Positions 33,847 through 42,689 of a DNA stretch of 64,000 nt are shown here, one piece after another; the first letter of the stretch is position 1; every line of letters starts with the position of its first letter. The notes under the pieces were generated by a model. It searched no databases. It worked only from the letters and a program-made list of their open reading frames with translations, and was not told where the DNA came from. The translations under genes and the position numbers were made by a program. Source of the stretch: Tenacibaculum aquimarinum. Its GTDB lineage: Bacteria > Bacteroidota > Bacteroidia > Flavobacteriales > Flavobacteriaceae. The stretch spans positions 868,001 to 932,000 of the forward strand of contig NZ_JAKGSC010000001.1 in NCBI RefSeq assembly GCF_022478115.1, in the 5' to 3' direction.

Positions 33847-34002
33847 ATAGCAATCTCATTCTTATTAATTCAAGTTTACCAAAGTTTAAAAAGTATTTTG
33901 AGCTTTCCAAATATTTTTAATTCTTATTTGGCTATGGTATTTTTACGATGCCAAAAAAGCTATATGGATTTAAGTGTCTTTTTTGTATCTTTGATTTAAA
34001 GA

Positions 34003-34075
34003 AAAAATTACTATTCCAAAAATTACTATTCCAAAAATTACTATTCCAAAAATTACTATTCCAAAAATTACTATT
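34003..34075 (+). repeat. 15-bp tandem repeat directly before an XRE regulator gene
   Basis: Four complete units of AAAAATTACTATTCC and a partial fifth end two bases before the ATG at 34078. A TATCTTTG box (33986-33993, exact TANNTTTG) lies just upstream, so the repeats form the whole 5' untranslated region. Locus 1 has only two imperfect units in the same place. The copy number is likely to vary by slippage. Confidence 0.93.
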
Positions 34076-34077
34076 TA

Positions 34078-34305
34078 ATGTTTTTATTTAAAACTACTGA
34101 AGAGTTAGAAAGTAACTTATTAAAAAGAATTAAAGAAGAAAGAGAAAAAATGGGGTTGTCACAATATGAGCTTGCTAAACGAATTGGTTTAGGGCAAAGT
34201 GCGTATCAAAAAATTGAAAAAGGAAAAACACGTTTAGATATGTTTCGTTTTTTGAAAATTACGCAAGCTTTAGGTGTTTACCCAAAAGATTTCTTTGACA
34301 ATTAA
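34078..34305 (+). CDS. XRE-family HTH regulator, locus 2
   Basis: 75 residues. Single Cro/CI-type HTH: REKMGLSQYELAKRIGLGQS, AYQKIEKGKTRLDMFRF, VYPKDFFDN. It is a close paralogue of the protein at 22537 and in the same position relative to its peptide/GLPGLI/receptor locus. Its translation start is embedded in the 15-bp repeat tract, which may control expression. It converges on the BTAD gene 6 bp away. Confidence 0.9.
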   Translation: MFLFKTTEELESNLLKRIKEEREKMGLSQYELAKRIGLGQSAYQKIEKGKTRLDMFRFLKITQALGVYPKDFFDN

Positions 34306-34311
34306 AGTAAA

Positions 34312-35115
34312 TTACCCAATCGCTTCAATTTCTTGTAATAATTGTTTGGTTTCTGGAAGTGGTGCAATTCCGTATTCTTTTTCTAGAATAACTTCGCATT
34401 TCATGTAGGTTTTTATAGCTTGCGGTCTGTTTCCTTTTGCTAAATAACCACGCATTTGTAATCTGTATGCATCTTCCCAAGTATTATCAATTGCTAAAGC
34501 AGCTTGCGCTAATCGGATACTTTCTAATGGATTTTCATCTAACACAATTTCTGCCAACGTAATATAAGTGCCTAAAATTAAAAGCTGCGTTTTCTCACGC
34601 TCTTCAGAAGACCAATCTTCATAAATTCTATTCGGTAAAAAGACACCTTGGTACAATTCAATTGCTTTTTTATAGGCTTTTTCTGCAGTCTTTTTTTCTT
34701 TGGAAAGCGCTTCGTTTCCAATAATAATGTATTTTTCTAAAGCATCAATATCTATCCAAACCGAATCTGTTGCTAGTTGATAACTTACGCCTTGTCTCAA
34801 TATAAATTGCGGTTCTGTACGTGAAGGTCTGTTGGGTTCTAAAGCTTTATGTATTCCGTGTAAGGCAACTTTAAAATCGCGATCATTCCAATCTTCCCAA
34901 AGATTGTCCATAATTTTTTCTTTGTGAAGTGCGTGTCTATGTCTGTTGGAAATTAAATATTGTAAAAGCTGAATTGTTTTATCACGACCAAACTCTTTTG
35001 AAGAAATTTTTTCTTCATTTCTCCATACCGAAAACTGTCCCAACGTTTTAATTTTGATAGGAGCTTGCTCGTAAAAAGTAGTGAGTTGTTGTAGTTTGTC
35101 GGATAATTCAGACAT
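34312..35115 (-). CDS. BTAD/SARP-like transcriptional regulator
   Basis: 267 residues. The N-terminal half is an OmpR-like winged helix (IKTLGQFSVWRNEEKIS, then LLQYLISNRHRHALHKEKIM). The C-terminal half is a TPR-like bacterial transcriptional activator domain (LYQGVFLPNRIYEDW, AQAALAIDNTWEDAYRLQM, MKCEVILEKEYGIAP). This is the layout of SARP regulators, common in actinomycetes but less often noted in Bacteroidota. It is the last of four closely spaced genes starting with gpsA (gaps 12, 4, 6 bp). Its target is unknown. Confidence 0.85.
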   Translation of the reverse strand: MSELSDKLQQLTTFYEQAPIKIKTLGQFSVWRNEEKISSKEFGRDKTIQLLQYLISNRHRHALHKEKIMDNLWEDWNDRDFKVALHGIHKALEPNRPSRTEPQFILRQGVSYQLATDSVWIDIDALEKYIIIGNEALSKEKKTAEKAYKKAIELYQGVFLPNRIYEDWSSEEREKTQLLILGTYITLAEIVLDENPLESIRLAQAALAIDNTWEDAYRLQMRGYLAKGNRPQAIKTYMKCEVILEKEYGIAPLPETKQLLQEIEAIG

Positions 35116-35121
35116 AAAAAA

Positions 35122-35634
35122 TTATTTTTTACTGATTTTATCTACCTTAGAACTCAGTTTTTTAATTTCTTTTGCCAATGAACTTATAGACGTTTGAAGC
35201 TCATGATAATCTGCTCTTGAAGCTTTTTTCCATTGATCGAAGTGTACTTTTTCGCTAATTTCTTCGCCTAAATTTTCAATTTGATCTTGTATTTGTTCTT
35301 GAATATTAGAAAATTGTTTTTTAGGGTTTTTAATAGTTTCCTTTAAAAATTGAGGAGCAACATTTCTTACTGTTTTAAACATAGAAAAGCTTTTTTGCAA
35401 AATACTTTCACGTTCTTCAGTTGGTTCGTTTTTAGTTGCTTCAATAGTTAAATCTGCTAATTTTTCTTGCATAAAAACAAGTGCATCATTAAAATCTGAA
35501 AATCGTTTTTCATCACCATCTTGCACATGGCTTATTTTTCCGCGCCATTGTACTTTTGCATCACCATCTTCTTTATATATCTGTTGGTTAAAACGCACCA
35601 TAAAAGACGCGTTTTGGTCTTGTTTTTTTGTCAT
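35122..35634 (-). CDS. cytoplasmic coiled-coil protein, unknown function
   Basis: 170 residues with no signal or membrane segment. The first 55 residues look like a small beta domain (ASFMVRFNQQIYKEDGDAKV, then KISHVQDGDEKRFSDFNDAL). The rest is charged and helical, with probable coiled coils (SNIQEQIQDQIENLGEEIS; TSISSLAKEIKKLSSKVDKI). I do not recognise a family. It is 6 bp upstream of the BTAD regulator gene, so it may work with it. Confidence 0.75.
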   Translation of the reverse strand: MTKKQDQNASFMVRFNQQIYKEDGDAKVQWRGKISHVQDGDEKRFSDFNDALVFMQEKLADLTIEATKNEPTEERESILQKSFSMFKTVRNVAPQFLKETIKNPKKQFSNIQEQIQDQIENLGEEISEKVHFDQWKKASRADYHELQTSISSLAKEIKKLSSKVDKISKK

Positions 35635-35638
35635 GATT

Positions 35639-36166
35639 TCAATTATTAATTGGTTCCCATTTCCTTTTTTTAAAATACATATTATGATATTTAGAGGATT
35701 TAAAGACCATGATAAAACTCCATACTCCTCGATATATAGTTGGGTTTGAGTTAATCACATGGTGTGATGGCTTTAATGTGTTTATTTTTAATCTTTCAGA
35801 TTGATAAGGTTTTACAGTTGAAATATATCCTGTATGTGTGTTAATAATTCTATTTTTATCTGTAACATAAAAATAGATGCTATCATTTTCTTTTATTTCA
35901 AATCTAAAATTATTGTACTGCCAATCTGCTTGTTTTCCTGGAAAATAGTCTCTATCAATTACATATTGACCATAAAAATCTTCTTTATCTAATATTTTTT
36001 TAGTGTAAAAAGGTTTTAATAAACTGCCAATAATCAAAAAGAAAATCATTCCTCCCCAAACAAAAGCTACTATATATGCAAAAACTTTTTCCTCCGTTAA
36101 GCCTGCTATTATTAATAGCAAAAAGCTTAATGGAATTATTACAAAAATTAAAAATATTCCACTCAC
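35639..36166 (-). CDS. two-helix membrane protein with soluble domain, unknown function
   Basis: 175 residues. Two membrane segments (about 3-22 and 30-50) are followed by a soluble C-terminal domain of about 115 residues rich in aromatic residues (YGQYVIDRDYFPGKQADW). No family is recognised. It lies 12 bp after gpsA and 4 bp before the coiled-coil gene. Confidence 0.72.
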   Translation of the reverse strand: MSGIFLIFVIIPLSFLLLIIAGLTEEKVFAYIVAFVWGGMIFFLIIGSLLKPFYTKKILDKEDFYGQYVIDRDYFPGKQADWQYNNFRFEIKENDSIYFYVTDKNRIINTHTGYISTVKPYQSERLKINTLKPSHHVINSNPTIYRGVWSFIMVFKSSKYHNMYFKKRKWEPINN

Positions 36167-36178
36167 TTCTAATTTATC

Positions 36179-37180
36179 TTATCCAGGTTCTTTTTCAGAA
36201 CCAATTTCAATTTGAAGTAAACCAAGAAAAGCATCTTGTATGGTATTTCCTTCGTATAAAACCTTATATACTTCTTCAGAAATTGGCATTGGAACTTTAT
36301 AGTCTTTTGCTAATTCCATAACTACCTTTGCAGTTTTTACACCTTCAGCAACCTCATTCATTTCTTCAATAATTTGCTGTAAACTTTTTCCTTGCCCTAA
36401 TTGATAACCAACATGATGGTTTCTACTTTTAGAGCTAGAACAAGTTGCTACTAAATCTCCCATTCCTGCTAAACCAGCAAATGTGCTTTTTTTACCGCCC
36501 ATTGCAACTCCTAAACGAGTTAATTCTGCCAAACCACGCGTAATTAATGCCGCTCTTGTATTGTCTCCGGCATTTGCGCCATCTCCCATTCCGGTTGCAA
36601 TTGCCATAATATTTTTTAATGCACCACCAAGTTCGCAACCAATAACATCTCTGTTAGTATAAACTCTAAATAAACCAGAGCTAAAAACAGGTTGTAAACG
36701 CTCTGCAATTGTATCATCTACCATTGCAATTACTGCAGCTGCAGCTTTACCAGCGTGAATTTCTTTAGCCAAATTTGGCCCCGTTAAAACGCCTGCAGTA
36801 TGTCCAGGTAATAATTCTTCAATAATTTCTGTCATTCTCATTTTAGTAGAAATCTCTAAACCTTTTGCTAAACTTACAACAGGTATCCAAGGTCTAATAT
36901 GAGGTTTTGCTTGTAATAATACTTCTCGAAAATTTTGAGAAGGAATTCCCATTACAATTAAATCGGCGTTTTCTACAGCTTCTTTAATAGTGTTTACAGC
37001 TTTTAAAGAGCGCGTTAGTTGCGCATCTGGTAAATATTTTTGATTTGTATGGTGTTCATTTATTTCATCAACAGTTTCTTGTTTTCTTGCCCAAATAGTT
37101 GCTTCAGAATTTTTGGCAACAATAGAAGCTACTGTAGTTCCCCAAGAACCGCCACCTAATATGGCTACTTTTAATTTCAT
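36179..37180 (-). CDS. gpsA: NAD(P)-dependent glycerol-3-phosphate dehydrogenase
   Basis: 333 residues. The nucleotide-binding loop is VAILGGGSWGTTVASI; the catalytic lysine lies in GCELGGALKNIMAIATGM and a substrate loop in GLAGMGDLVATCSSSKSRNH. It reduces dihydroxyacetone phosphate to sn-glycerol 3-phosphate, the backbone for glycerolipids. It lies 138 bp from the GPAT-containing fusion gene, which uses its product. Confidence 0.96.
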   Translation of the reverse strand: MKLKVAILGGGSWGTTVASIVAKNSEATIWARKQETVDEINEHHTNQKYLPDAQLTRSLKAVNTIKEAVENADLIVMGIPSQNFREVLLQAKPHIRPWIPVVSLAKGLEISTKMRMTEIIEELLPGHTAGVLTGPNLAKEIHAGKAAAAVIAMVDDTIAERLQPVFSSGLFRVYTNRDVIGCELGGALKNIMAIATGMGDGANAGDNTRAALITRGLAELTRLGVAMGGKKSTFAGLAGMGDLVATCSSSKSRNHHVGYQLGQGKSLQQIIEEMNEVAEGVKTAKVVMELAKDYKVPMPISEEVYKVLYEGNTIQDAFLGLLQIEIGSEKEPG

Positions 37181-37318
37181 AAGTTATGTTTTAAGACACT
37201 ATAATTGTTACAAAAAATTGTGTCAATTTGTTATTTTCGATGTAAAATCAAAATTAAAGGTACTAATTTTTTTACTAAAAAGTAATTGATAATTTTTTTG
37301 GTAAGAATGATAAATTAA

Positions 37319-40300
37319 TTAATCTTCTAACGCATTTCTGTATAAGTTTCTAACTTCTTCAACATAAGTATCTATGTGTTTTGCTTTCCATTCAGAAGTA
37401 TCAACAGGATCTAAAACCACAACTTCTATATGTGTAGGTTTAAATACAGAACTTCCTTTAGGCATTGCCATATAGGCGTTTTTAATTACAATAGGAATTA
37501 TTGGAACACCTGCTTTCATTGCTAAATGAAAAGCACCTTTTTTAAATTTACCCAACTCTTTACTACCACTTCTTGTGCCTTCTGGAGCAATTACAACCGA
37601 AGTTCCATTTTTAATAACTTCAGCGGCGTTTTTCATTGATTTTAAAGCATTAGTTTTATTTGAACGGTCAATAAAAATTGCACCCATTGCTTTAAATAAA
37701 GGTCCAAAAGGAGTCATTTCTAACTCTTTTTTGGCAACACCTGCCACATCTTTTCTTAGTAATTTAGAAATGATAAAAAAGTCTGCTGAAGATTGATGGT
37801 TAAAGCAAAATACAGCAGGTCTGTAATCTTCTAAATTGTTTTTCCCTTTTACGGCAATATCCAATCCTGCGAACTTTGTTCCTAAATCTCCAATACTTGC
37901 AATAGTTGTATTTATGGCTTCTTTTTTTGATAAAGTAAACGCTCCACGGATAATACCTCTAATTGCTGAAGGATATAAACTTGCGGCTGCTAAACCTGTT
38001 CTAAAGCCATTTACTATTGGTTGTCCGCCAGTTTCATCGAAACGTAAAATTGGCCAACCGCTTTCAAAAGCAACTTGAGATAAACGACTGTCTGGATTTA
38101 CTGCATGTGGTTTTCCTACAATTTCTAACAAAGGATAATCATCAAAACTATCGGTGTAAAAGAAACTTTTAGATAAATCTATGTCGTTTTCTTTGGCAAA
38201 CTTTTTTCCTGCGGAAGCTTTTCCTTCGCCCCAACACATTTCTTTAATTTGTCCCGTAAATTTACCGCGTTTCACCTCCATTTCTGTACAATAAATATCG
38301 GAAATACCTAATTCATCTGCAATTGGTTTTATTTGATAAAAAGTGGCTGCTGAGATAATTACAATTTTATGTCCTTTTTCTAAATGTGAAGCAATTAAAG
38401 TACGTGCTTCTGGATAAATAGTATCAACTAAATGCTTTTTATATACTTCTTGTCCAAGTAAAGTAAAATCTTTTTCCTTTATTCCTTTTACACCTAAAGC
38501 TGATAATTTTGTTAGTACTTCAAAATCTCTATTTCCACTACCATACAAAAGAATGGTAGCAAATTGAGATAGTAATTCTTTTGTGGTAGTTTTACCACTT
38601 AATAAACGAGATTGTAGAAACTTTTTAGCAGAAAAATCGTTGATTAATGTTCTGTCTAAATCGAAAAAAGCTACAATATGATTACCTTCTTCTTGTTCTA
38701 AAATTCTATTAGATATCGTGTCTAAATCAGAGCCAGGAACAACTTCTTCTTCTGTTTCTATAGCTGTAATATTCAATAATGACTTTACTTCAAGTTTTTG
38801 AAGTTCGTTAAGGCTATTGGTGAATTCATCTAATTCTTGCATCCAACTTTCTAAACCATCATAATCTATTTTTCCTTCAATTGGGATTAGTTTTGCATTT
38901 TTTGCAAAACGTAACGAGTTTGTTAAAAATGGTTTTGAAACACTATCTAATCTTGAGATGCGAGATTGCCAATGCAATTCTTTTCCTTTAAATAAGCATA
39001 AATCTAAAAATTCAGAATCAATAAAATCATCTTCTAAATCCCAACTATTTAAAGTATGACAAGCAACCTTGTTTGCTTCTAAATAAATTAATAATAATCC
39101 TTTAGAAACAAATAATTCTTGCTTCTTTAAAAGTGTATTTATGTCACCTTCTGGATTTGTAATTATTTTTCTCCAATTCTTGTCAAATAGATTTAATTCG
39201 TCTTCAATTTCTGTAGAAAATTTTGGTTTATTCGTGTAGAAAAACTCAAATTTAAAAGTATTACGCAAGTGCATAATCTCTTTCCAAAAATGAAGAATTC
39301 TGTCAGGAGATTTATTGTCTTTAATTTTTATCAAAGCCATTTCAATAAATGCTCTGTGATATAAATGACTTGCCGACATATTTGCATAATATGTTGCCGA
39401 TAAGTATTCGTTTGGCGCTAAACTGTATTGCGTTTTTCTTCCGGCTTTACTTTTTTGAATTATGTGTGCTCCAAGTAATAAATTCAATGCTTTTTGTACG
39501 GTAACATCTATCTTATTTCCGCGGTCTAACAATACATCTTCTTTGCGTTGTTCTATATAATTCATCAACTTTATAACGTTGATTTCTATTTCTTTTTTAG
39601 TAAGTGCAAAGTTGTTTAAAAGTGCATTACACACTAGAGAGACTGTAGTTACTGGCGTAATTGTATTTGCTTTGTGAATTAATTCAAAAGCAAAACGAGG
39701 TAAGGTGTTTTTATCTGCATAACTATCTTCTTCCATATCTGGAATTATAGCATTTGTATGCTGAGCGTTTTCTACTGGTTCTCCAAAACGAATGGAAGCT
39801 CTACCGTAACGATGACCTAAATTCTTCAAATATTTTCCGAATAAAGCAAGGTTTTCAGACTTTTTATCTCCACCTTTCCCTTCTTCAGTCATTTCTTTAA
39901 CATCTGGTATTAAATCATAAACAATAGAAACGGGAACATATTTTATGTCTCTAGAACTTGCTTGTTCTCCTTCCATAATATATTTTAAAATTCCCATTTG
40001 TGGGTATACAATTTTACCTGTTCTAGAACGAGTTCCTTCTATATTCCACGTTAAGTGATCTCCGTTTTCAATAAAACAAGAAATGTAATGACGTAAGGAT
40101 GCTTTGTAAACTGCATCATCTTTAAAACTTCTTCTTAAAAAAATTAATCCAGAACTTTTTCCTAATTGTTTTACACCTGGCATTGCTAAATTTATACCGC
40201 CAAAAAAGTAAGGAAGTGGCATTCCGTAGCGGTGTAATGTTGTTACTAGAACAACAGTATCTAGATAGGTTTTGTGTGTTAAAATAAATGCGACAGAATT

Positions 40301-40555
40301 TTTACGCATTAATTTCATTAACTTTTTTATTTCATGGCGGTCTACATCAATTTTATCTTCATAGGCTTTAGAAAGCATGTATTCAAAACCCTTTAATGTA
40401 GCCATGTTTGCTATTGGGTTTTGTTCTGCATACATTTCTGTAATACAGTTTTTTGCCTCTTCTAAGACTTCATTTAAAGGTTTTTTTTGTTGTAATGCAA
40501 TTCCTTTAAGTTCGTCTTGAAACTTTTGTTGGTTAAAGATTTTTTCTATAGACAT
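37319..40555 (-). CDS. three-domain fusion: PlsB-like acyltransferase, HAD phosphatase, PlsC-like acyltransferase
   Basis: 1078 residues. Residues 1-300 resemble glycerol-3-phosphate acyltransferase, with H94-x4-D99 (THKTYLD) and NIEGTRSRTGKI. Around 630-830 is a HAD-IB hydrolase (VAFFDLDRTLIND, IVIISAATFYQIKPI, FFYTDSFDDYPLLE). Around 905-1060 is a 1-acylglycerol-3-phosphate acyltransferase with NHQSSADF and APEGTRSGSKELGKF. All three domains keep their key residues. One protein could therefore acylate glycerol 3-phosphate twice and perhaps remove the phosphate to give diacylglycerol; the phosphatase substrate is inferred. It is the last gene of the lipid operon, 16 bp after the hydrolase gene. 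Confidence 0.88.
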   Translation of the reverse strand: MSIEKIFNQQKFQDELKGIALQQKKPLNEVLEEAKNCITEMYAEQNPIANMATLKGFEYMLSKAYEDKIDVDRHEIKKLMKLMRKNSVAFILTHKTYLDTVVLVTTLHRYGMPLPYFFGGINLAMPGVKQLGKSSGLIFLRRSFKDDAVYKASLRHYISCFIENGDHLTWNIEGTRSRTGKIVYPQMGILKYIMEGEQASSRDIKYVPVSIVYDLIPDVKEMTEEGKGGDKKSENLALFGKYLKNLGHRYGRASIRFGEPVENAQHTNAIIPDMEEDSYADKNTLPRFAFELIHKANTITPVTTVSLVCNALLNNFALTKKEIEINVIKLMNYIEQRKEDVLLDRGNKIDVTVQKALNLLLGAHIIQKSKAGRKTQYSLAPNEYLSATYYANMSASHLYHRAFIEMALIKIKDNKSPDRILHFWKEIMHLRNTFKFEFFYTNKPKFSTEIEDELNLFDKNWRKIITNPEGDINTLLKKQELFVSKGLLLIYLEANKVACHTLNSWDLEDDFIDSEFLDLCLFKGKELHWQSRISRLDSVSKPFLTNSLRFAKNAKLIPIEGKIDYDGLESWMQELDEFTNSLNELQKLEVKSLLNITAIETEEEVVPGSDLDTISNRILEQEEGNHIVAFFDLDRTLINDFSAKKFLQSRLLSGKTTTKELLSQFATILLYGSGNRDFEVLTKLSALGVKGIKEKDFTLLGQEVYKKHLVDTIYPEARTLIASHLEKGHKIVIISAATFYQIKPIADELGISDIYCTEMEVKRGKFTGQIKEMCWGEGKASAGKKFAKENDIDLSKSFFYTDSFDDYPLLEIVGKPHAVNPDSRLSQVAFESGWPILRFDETGGQPIVNGFRTGLAAASLYPSAIRGIIRGAFTLSKKEAINTTIASIGDLGTKFAGLDIAVKGKNNLEDYRPAVFCFNHQSSADFFIISKLLRKDVAGVAKKELEMTPFGPLFKAMGAIFIDRSNKTNALKSMKNAAEVIKNGTSVVIAPEGTRSGSKELGKFKKGAFHLAMKAGVPIIPIVIKNAYMAMPKGSSVFKPTHIEVVVLDPVDTSEWKAKHIDTYVEEVRNLYRNALED

Positions 40556-40571
40556 TCAGACGTTTATTTGA

Positions 40572-41744
40572 CTAATTATAATTGGGTATTGATATTAAAT
40601 CTTTTACGATATCACCTTTTTTTCGTTCCCAAAATTTTGGAAAAAACATGTTTTCTAATTTTGTAATAAATCCTTTAGGTTTTTTTCCTTGTGTGTTTTC
40701 TATTAAGGCATTTGCTACAGTTACTAAAACAGATGCATTTGCTCCCATTCCCATGTGACTTCCGTAAACTTCTAAGTTTTTAATGTTTTTTCGCATTGTT
40801 TCAGCTTCTAAACAATGTTTCCATGGAACTAAGCCATCTGTTTTGGTGTAAATACAAGTTACAGGTACTTTAGGTATTTCTTCTAGTTCTTTTAGAAATT
40901 TATCGTTTCGTTCACGTAATGTTTTTCCTCTTAAAAACTCTAAAACTCTTACTAACGGTGTTTGCATATTATTAACTCCCCAAACTGGAGAACCAATTGT
41001 TACTAATTGTTCTACTTTATCTGGGTAACGATTGGCTATTATTTTAGCAAAAATTCCGCCACCAGACCAGCCAACTAAACTTACTTTTTCTCCATGCTTT
41101 TCATATATTTCATCTAAACGCTCTACCAATTTTGGTAAATATTTAGAATTAATCATATTTACACCAAGTTCCCATTTATAGGTTTTAAAACCTACTGATT
41201 TTAAGTACTTACGTACAAATTTGGTAGAAGTATCATTGCCTAAATAAGGAGGCATTAACAGCACAGGTTTGTTCTTCCCTTGTTTTTTCTTCGGAATTAA
41301 ATAGTACAAGCCAAACATAGTACTCCATTCTATTAAAGAACGTGTTTCTAAAAACATGTTGAATGGTGGAGGAGCTGGGATTGTCTTATTTATTTTGATG
41401 ATTTCTTCTCTAAAATGTGCAACAATTGGAGACGAAATGTCCTTTTTTATTTCTTTAGGAAGTGTTTCTAAATTAATGCTCTCTAAAACTAAAATAAGTG
41501 TAATATAATCTCTATCTGGACCAAATTCTTCGCAAATATTTATGCAATTGTTGGTCAGTTTTATTAATGTTTCATTGTTAAATTCATCATTCTTAATAGA
41601 TTTTAAGATGAATTTTTCAAAAGGATGATCTTCAAACTTTTTTGCTACAAGCGCTTTGGCTTTTTTTAGCGGATACTCATTTATCATAGCAACTTTAATT
41701 GCCATTTTAGTAAATGTAGTATAAAGGGTTTTGTTATTTTCCAT
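40572..41744 (-). CDS. alpha/beta hydrolase with extra N-terminal domain
   Basis: 390 residues. The hydrolase fold occupies about 155-360: PVLLMPPYLGND, the nucleophile serine in LVGWSGGGIFAK, an acidic residue near YTKTDGLVPW and a histidine near VYGSHMGMG. Residues 1-150 form a helical domain I do not recognise. It is probably an esterase or acyltransferase acting on lipids, given its place between a monoglyceride-lipase-like gene and the acyltransferase fusion. Confidence 0.82.
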   Translation of the reverse strand: MENNKTLYTTFTKMAIKVAMINEYPLKKAKALVAKKFEDHPFEKFILKSIKNDEFNNETLIKLTNNCINICEEFGPDRDYITLILVLESINLETLPKEIKKDISSPIVAHFREEIIKINKTIPAPPPFNMFLETRSLIEWSTMFGLYYLIPKKKQGKNKPVLLMPPYLGNDTSTKFVRKYLKSVGFKTYKWELGVNMINSKYLPKLVERLDEIYEKHGEKVSLVGWSGGGIFAKIIANRYPDKVEQLVTIGSPVWGVNNMQTPLVRVLEFLRGKTLRERNDKFLKELEEIPKVPVTCIYTKTDGLVPWKHCLEAETMRKNIKNLEVYGSHMGMGANASVLVTVANALIENTQGKKPKGFITKLENMFFPKFWERKKGDIVKDLISIPNYN

Positions 41745-41750
41745 TTGTTA

Positions 41751-42689
41751 TTATGAATATTCTTTTGATTGAATGTGGGAATTCAACCAGTTTAAAAAAT
41801 CTTGTTCTACTTCTTTTTTGTTTATTTCATTCAACATTTCATGTCTTCCGCCTTCATATAATTTTAAAGTTAGATCATTAATACCTGCTTTAATGTATTG
41901 ACTAGCCACTTTTTGAACGCCTTTTCCCATTTCTCCAACGGGATCTTTATCTCCCGAAAAAATATAAATTGGTATGTGTTTTGGAGTCGCTTTAAACGTT
42001 TCTAAATCATTAATTTTTTTACTTCCCTTTAAAATATCAATAAACATACTAATTGAAAAATCTTCAATTCGTAAAGGGTCTTCTGCAAATAAATCGACTT
42101 CTTTTTCATCTCTACTAATCCAATCTACTTGCGTTCTATTTGGCTTAAATTTCTTGTTAAATTCTGAGAAAAAGACAGATTTTAACGTATTGCTACTTCT
42201 TTTTCGACCTTTAAAAAGTTTTACCATATTTGCACCTACAAGTCCAATTGAACCTAAGCTTTTAATGTAACTTCCTGTTCCAGAAAGTATCAATGCTTTT
42301 ATATTTTCGCCATATTCAGTAATGTATTGGCGGCTTAATAATGAGCCCATACTGTGGCCAAAAAGTATAATTTTTTCCTTCGGATATTCTTGTTGAATAA
42401 TCTTAGTTAAATCATACATATCATTAACCGCATCTTCAAAATAATTTTCGCCTTCATAAACGCCTAAATATTCTTTTGATTTTATAGAGTTTCCATGAAT
42501 ACGATGGTCGTTTGCATAAACATCATAGTTTTGTTTTTGTAAAATTTCTGCAATACGTTTATATCTTCCAGCATGTTCTCCAACTCCGTGCGCTATTTGT
42601 ACAATGCCTTTTGGTGAAGCTACCTTCCAACGGTAATAAAATATCTTTTCGCCGTCTTTAGCGCTAAATGTATGTGTACTAAAACTCAT
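41751..42689 (-). CDS. monoacylglycerol-lipase-like alpha/beta hydrolase
   Basis: 312 residues. Oxyanion-hole segment IVQIAHGVGEHAGRY, nucleophile in ILFGHSMGSLLSRQY, acid in IYIFSGDKDPVGEMG and histidine in YEGGRHEMLNE. This matches the serine aminopeptidase S33/monoglyceride lipase group (YtpA, human MGLL), which frees fatty acids from monoacylglycerols or lysophospholipids. It shares one base with the WS/DGAT gene, so their synthesis is coupled. Confidence 0.9.
   Translation of the reverse strand: MSFSTHTFSAKDGEKIFYYRWKVASPKGIVQIAHGVGEHAGRYKRIAEILQKQNYDVYANDHRIHGNSIKSKEYLGVYEGENYFEDAVNDMYDLTKIIQQEYPKEKIILFGHSMGSLLSRQYITEYGENIKALILSGTGSYIKSLGSIGLVGANMVKLFKGRKRSSNTLKSVFFSEFNKKFKPNRTQVDWISRDEKEVDLFAEDPLRIEDFSISMFIDILKGSKKINDLETFKATPKHIPIYIFSGDKDPVGEMGKGVQKVASQYIKAGINDLTLKLYEGGRHEMLNEINKKEVEQDFLNWLNSHIQSKEYS

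Noticed and set aside
34003..34075. CRISPR-like repeat array
   Set aside because: The 15-bp units are directly adjacent with no spacers, so this is a simple tandem repeat.
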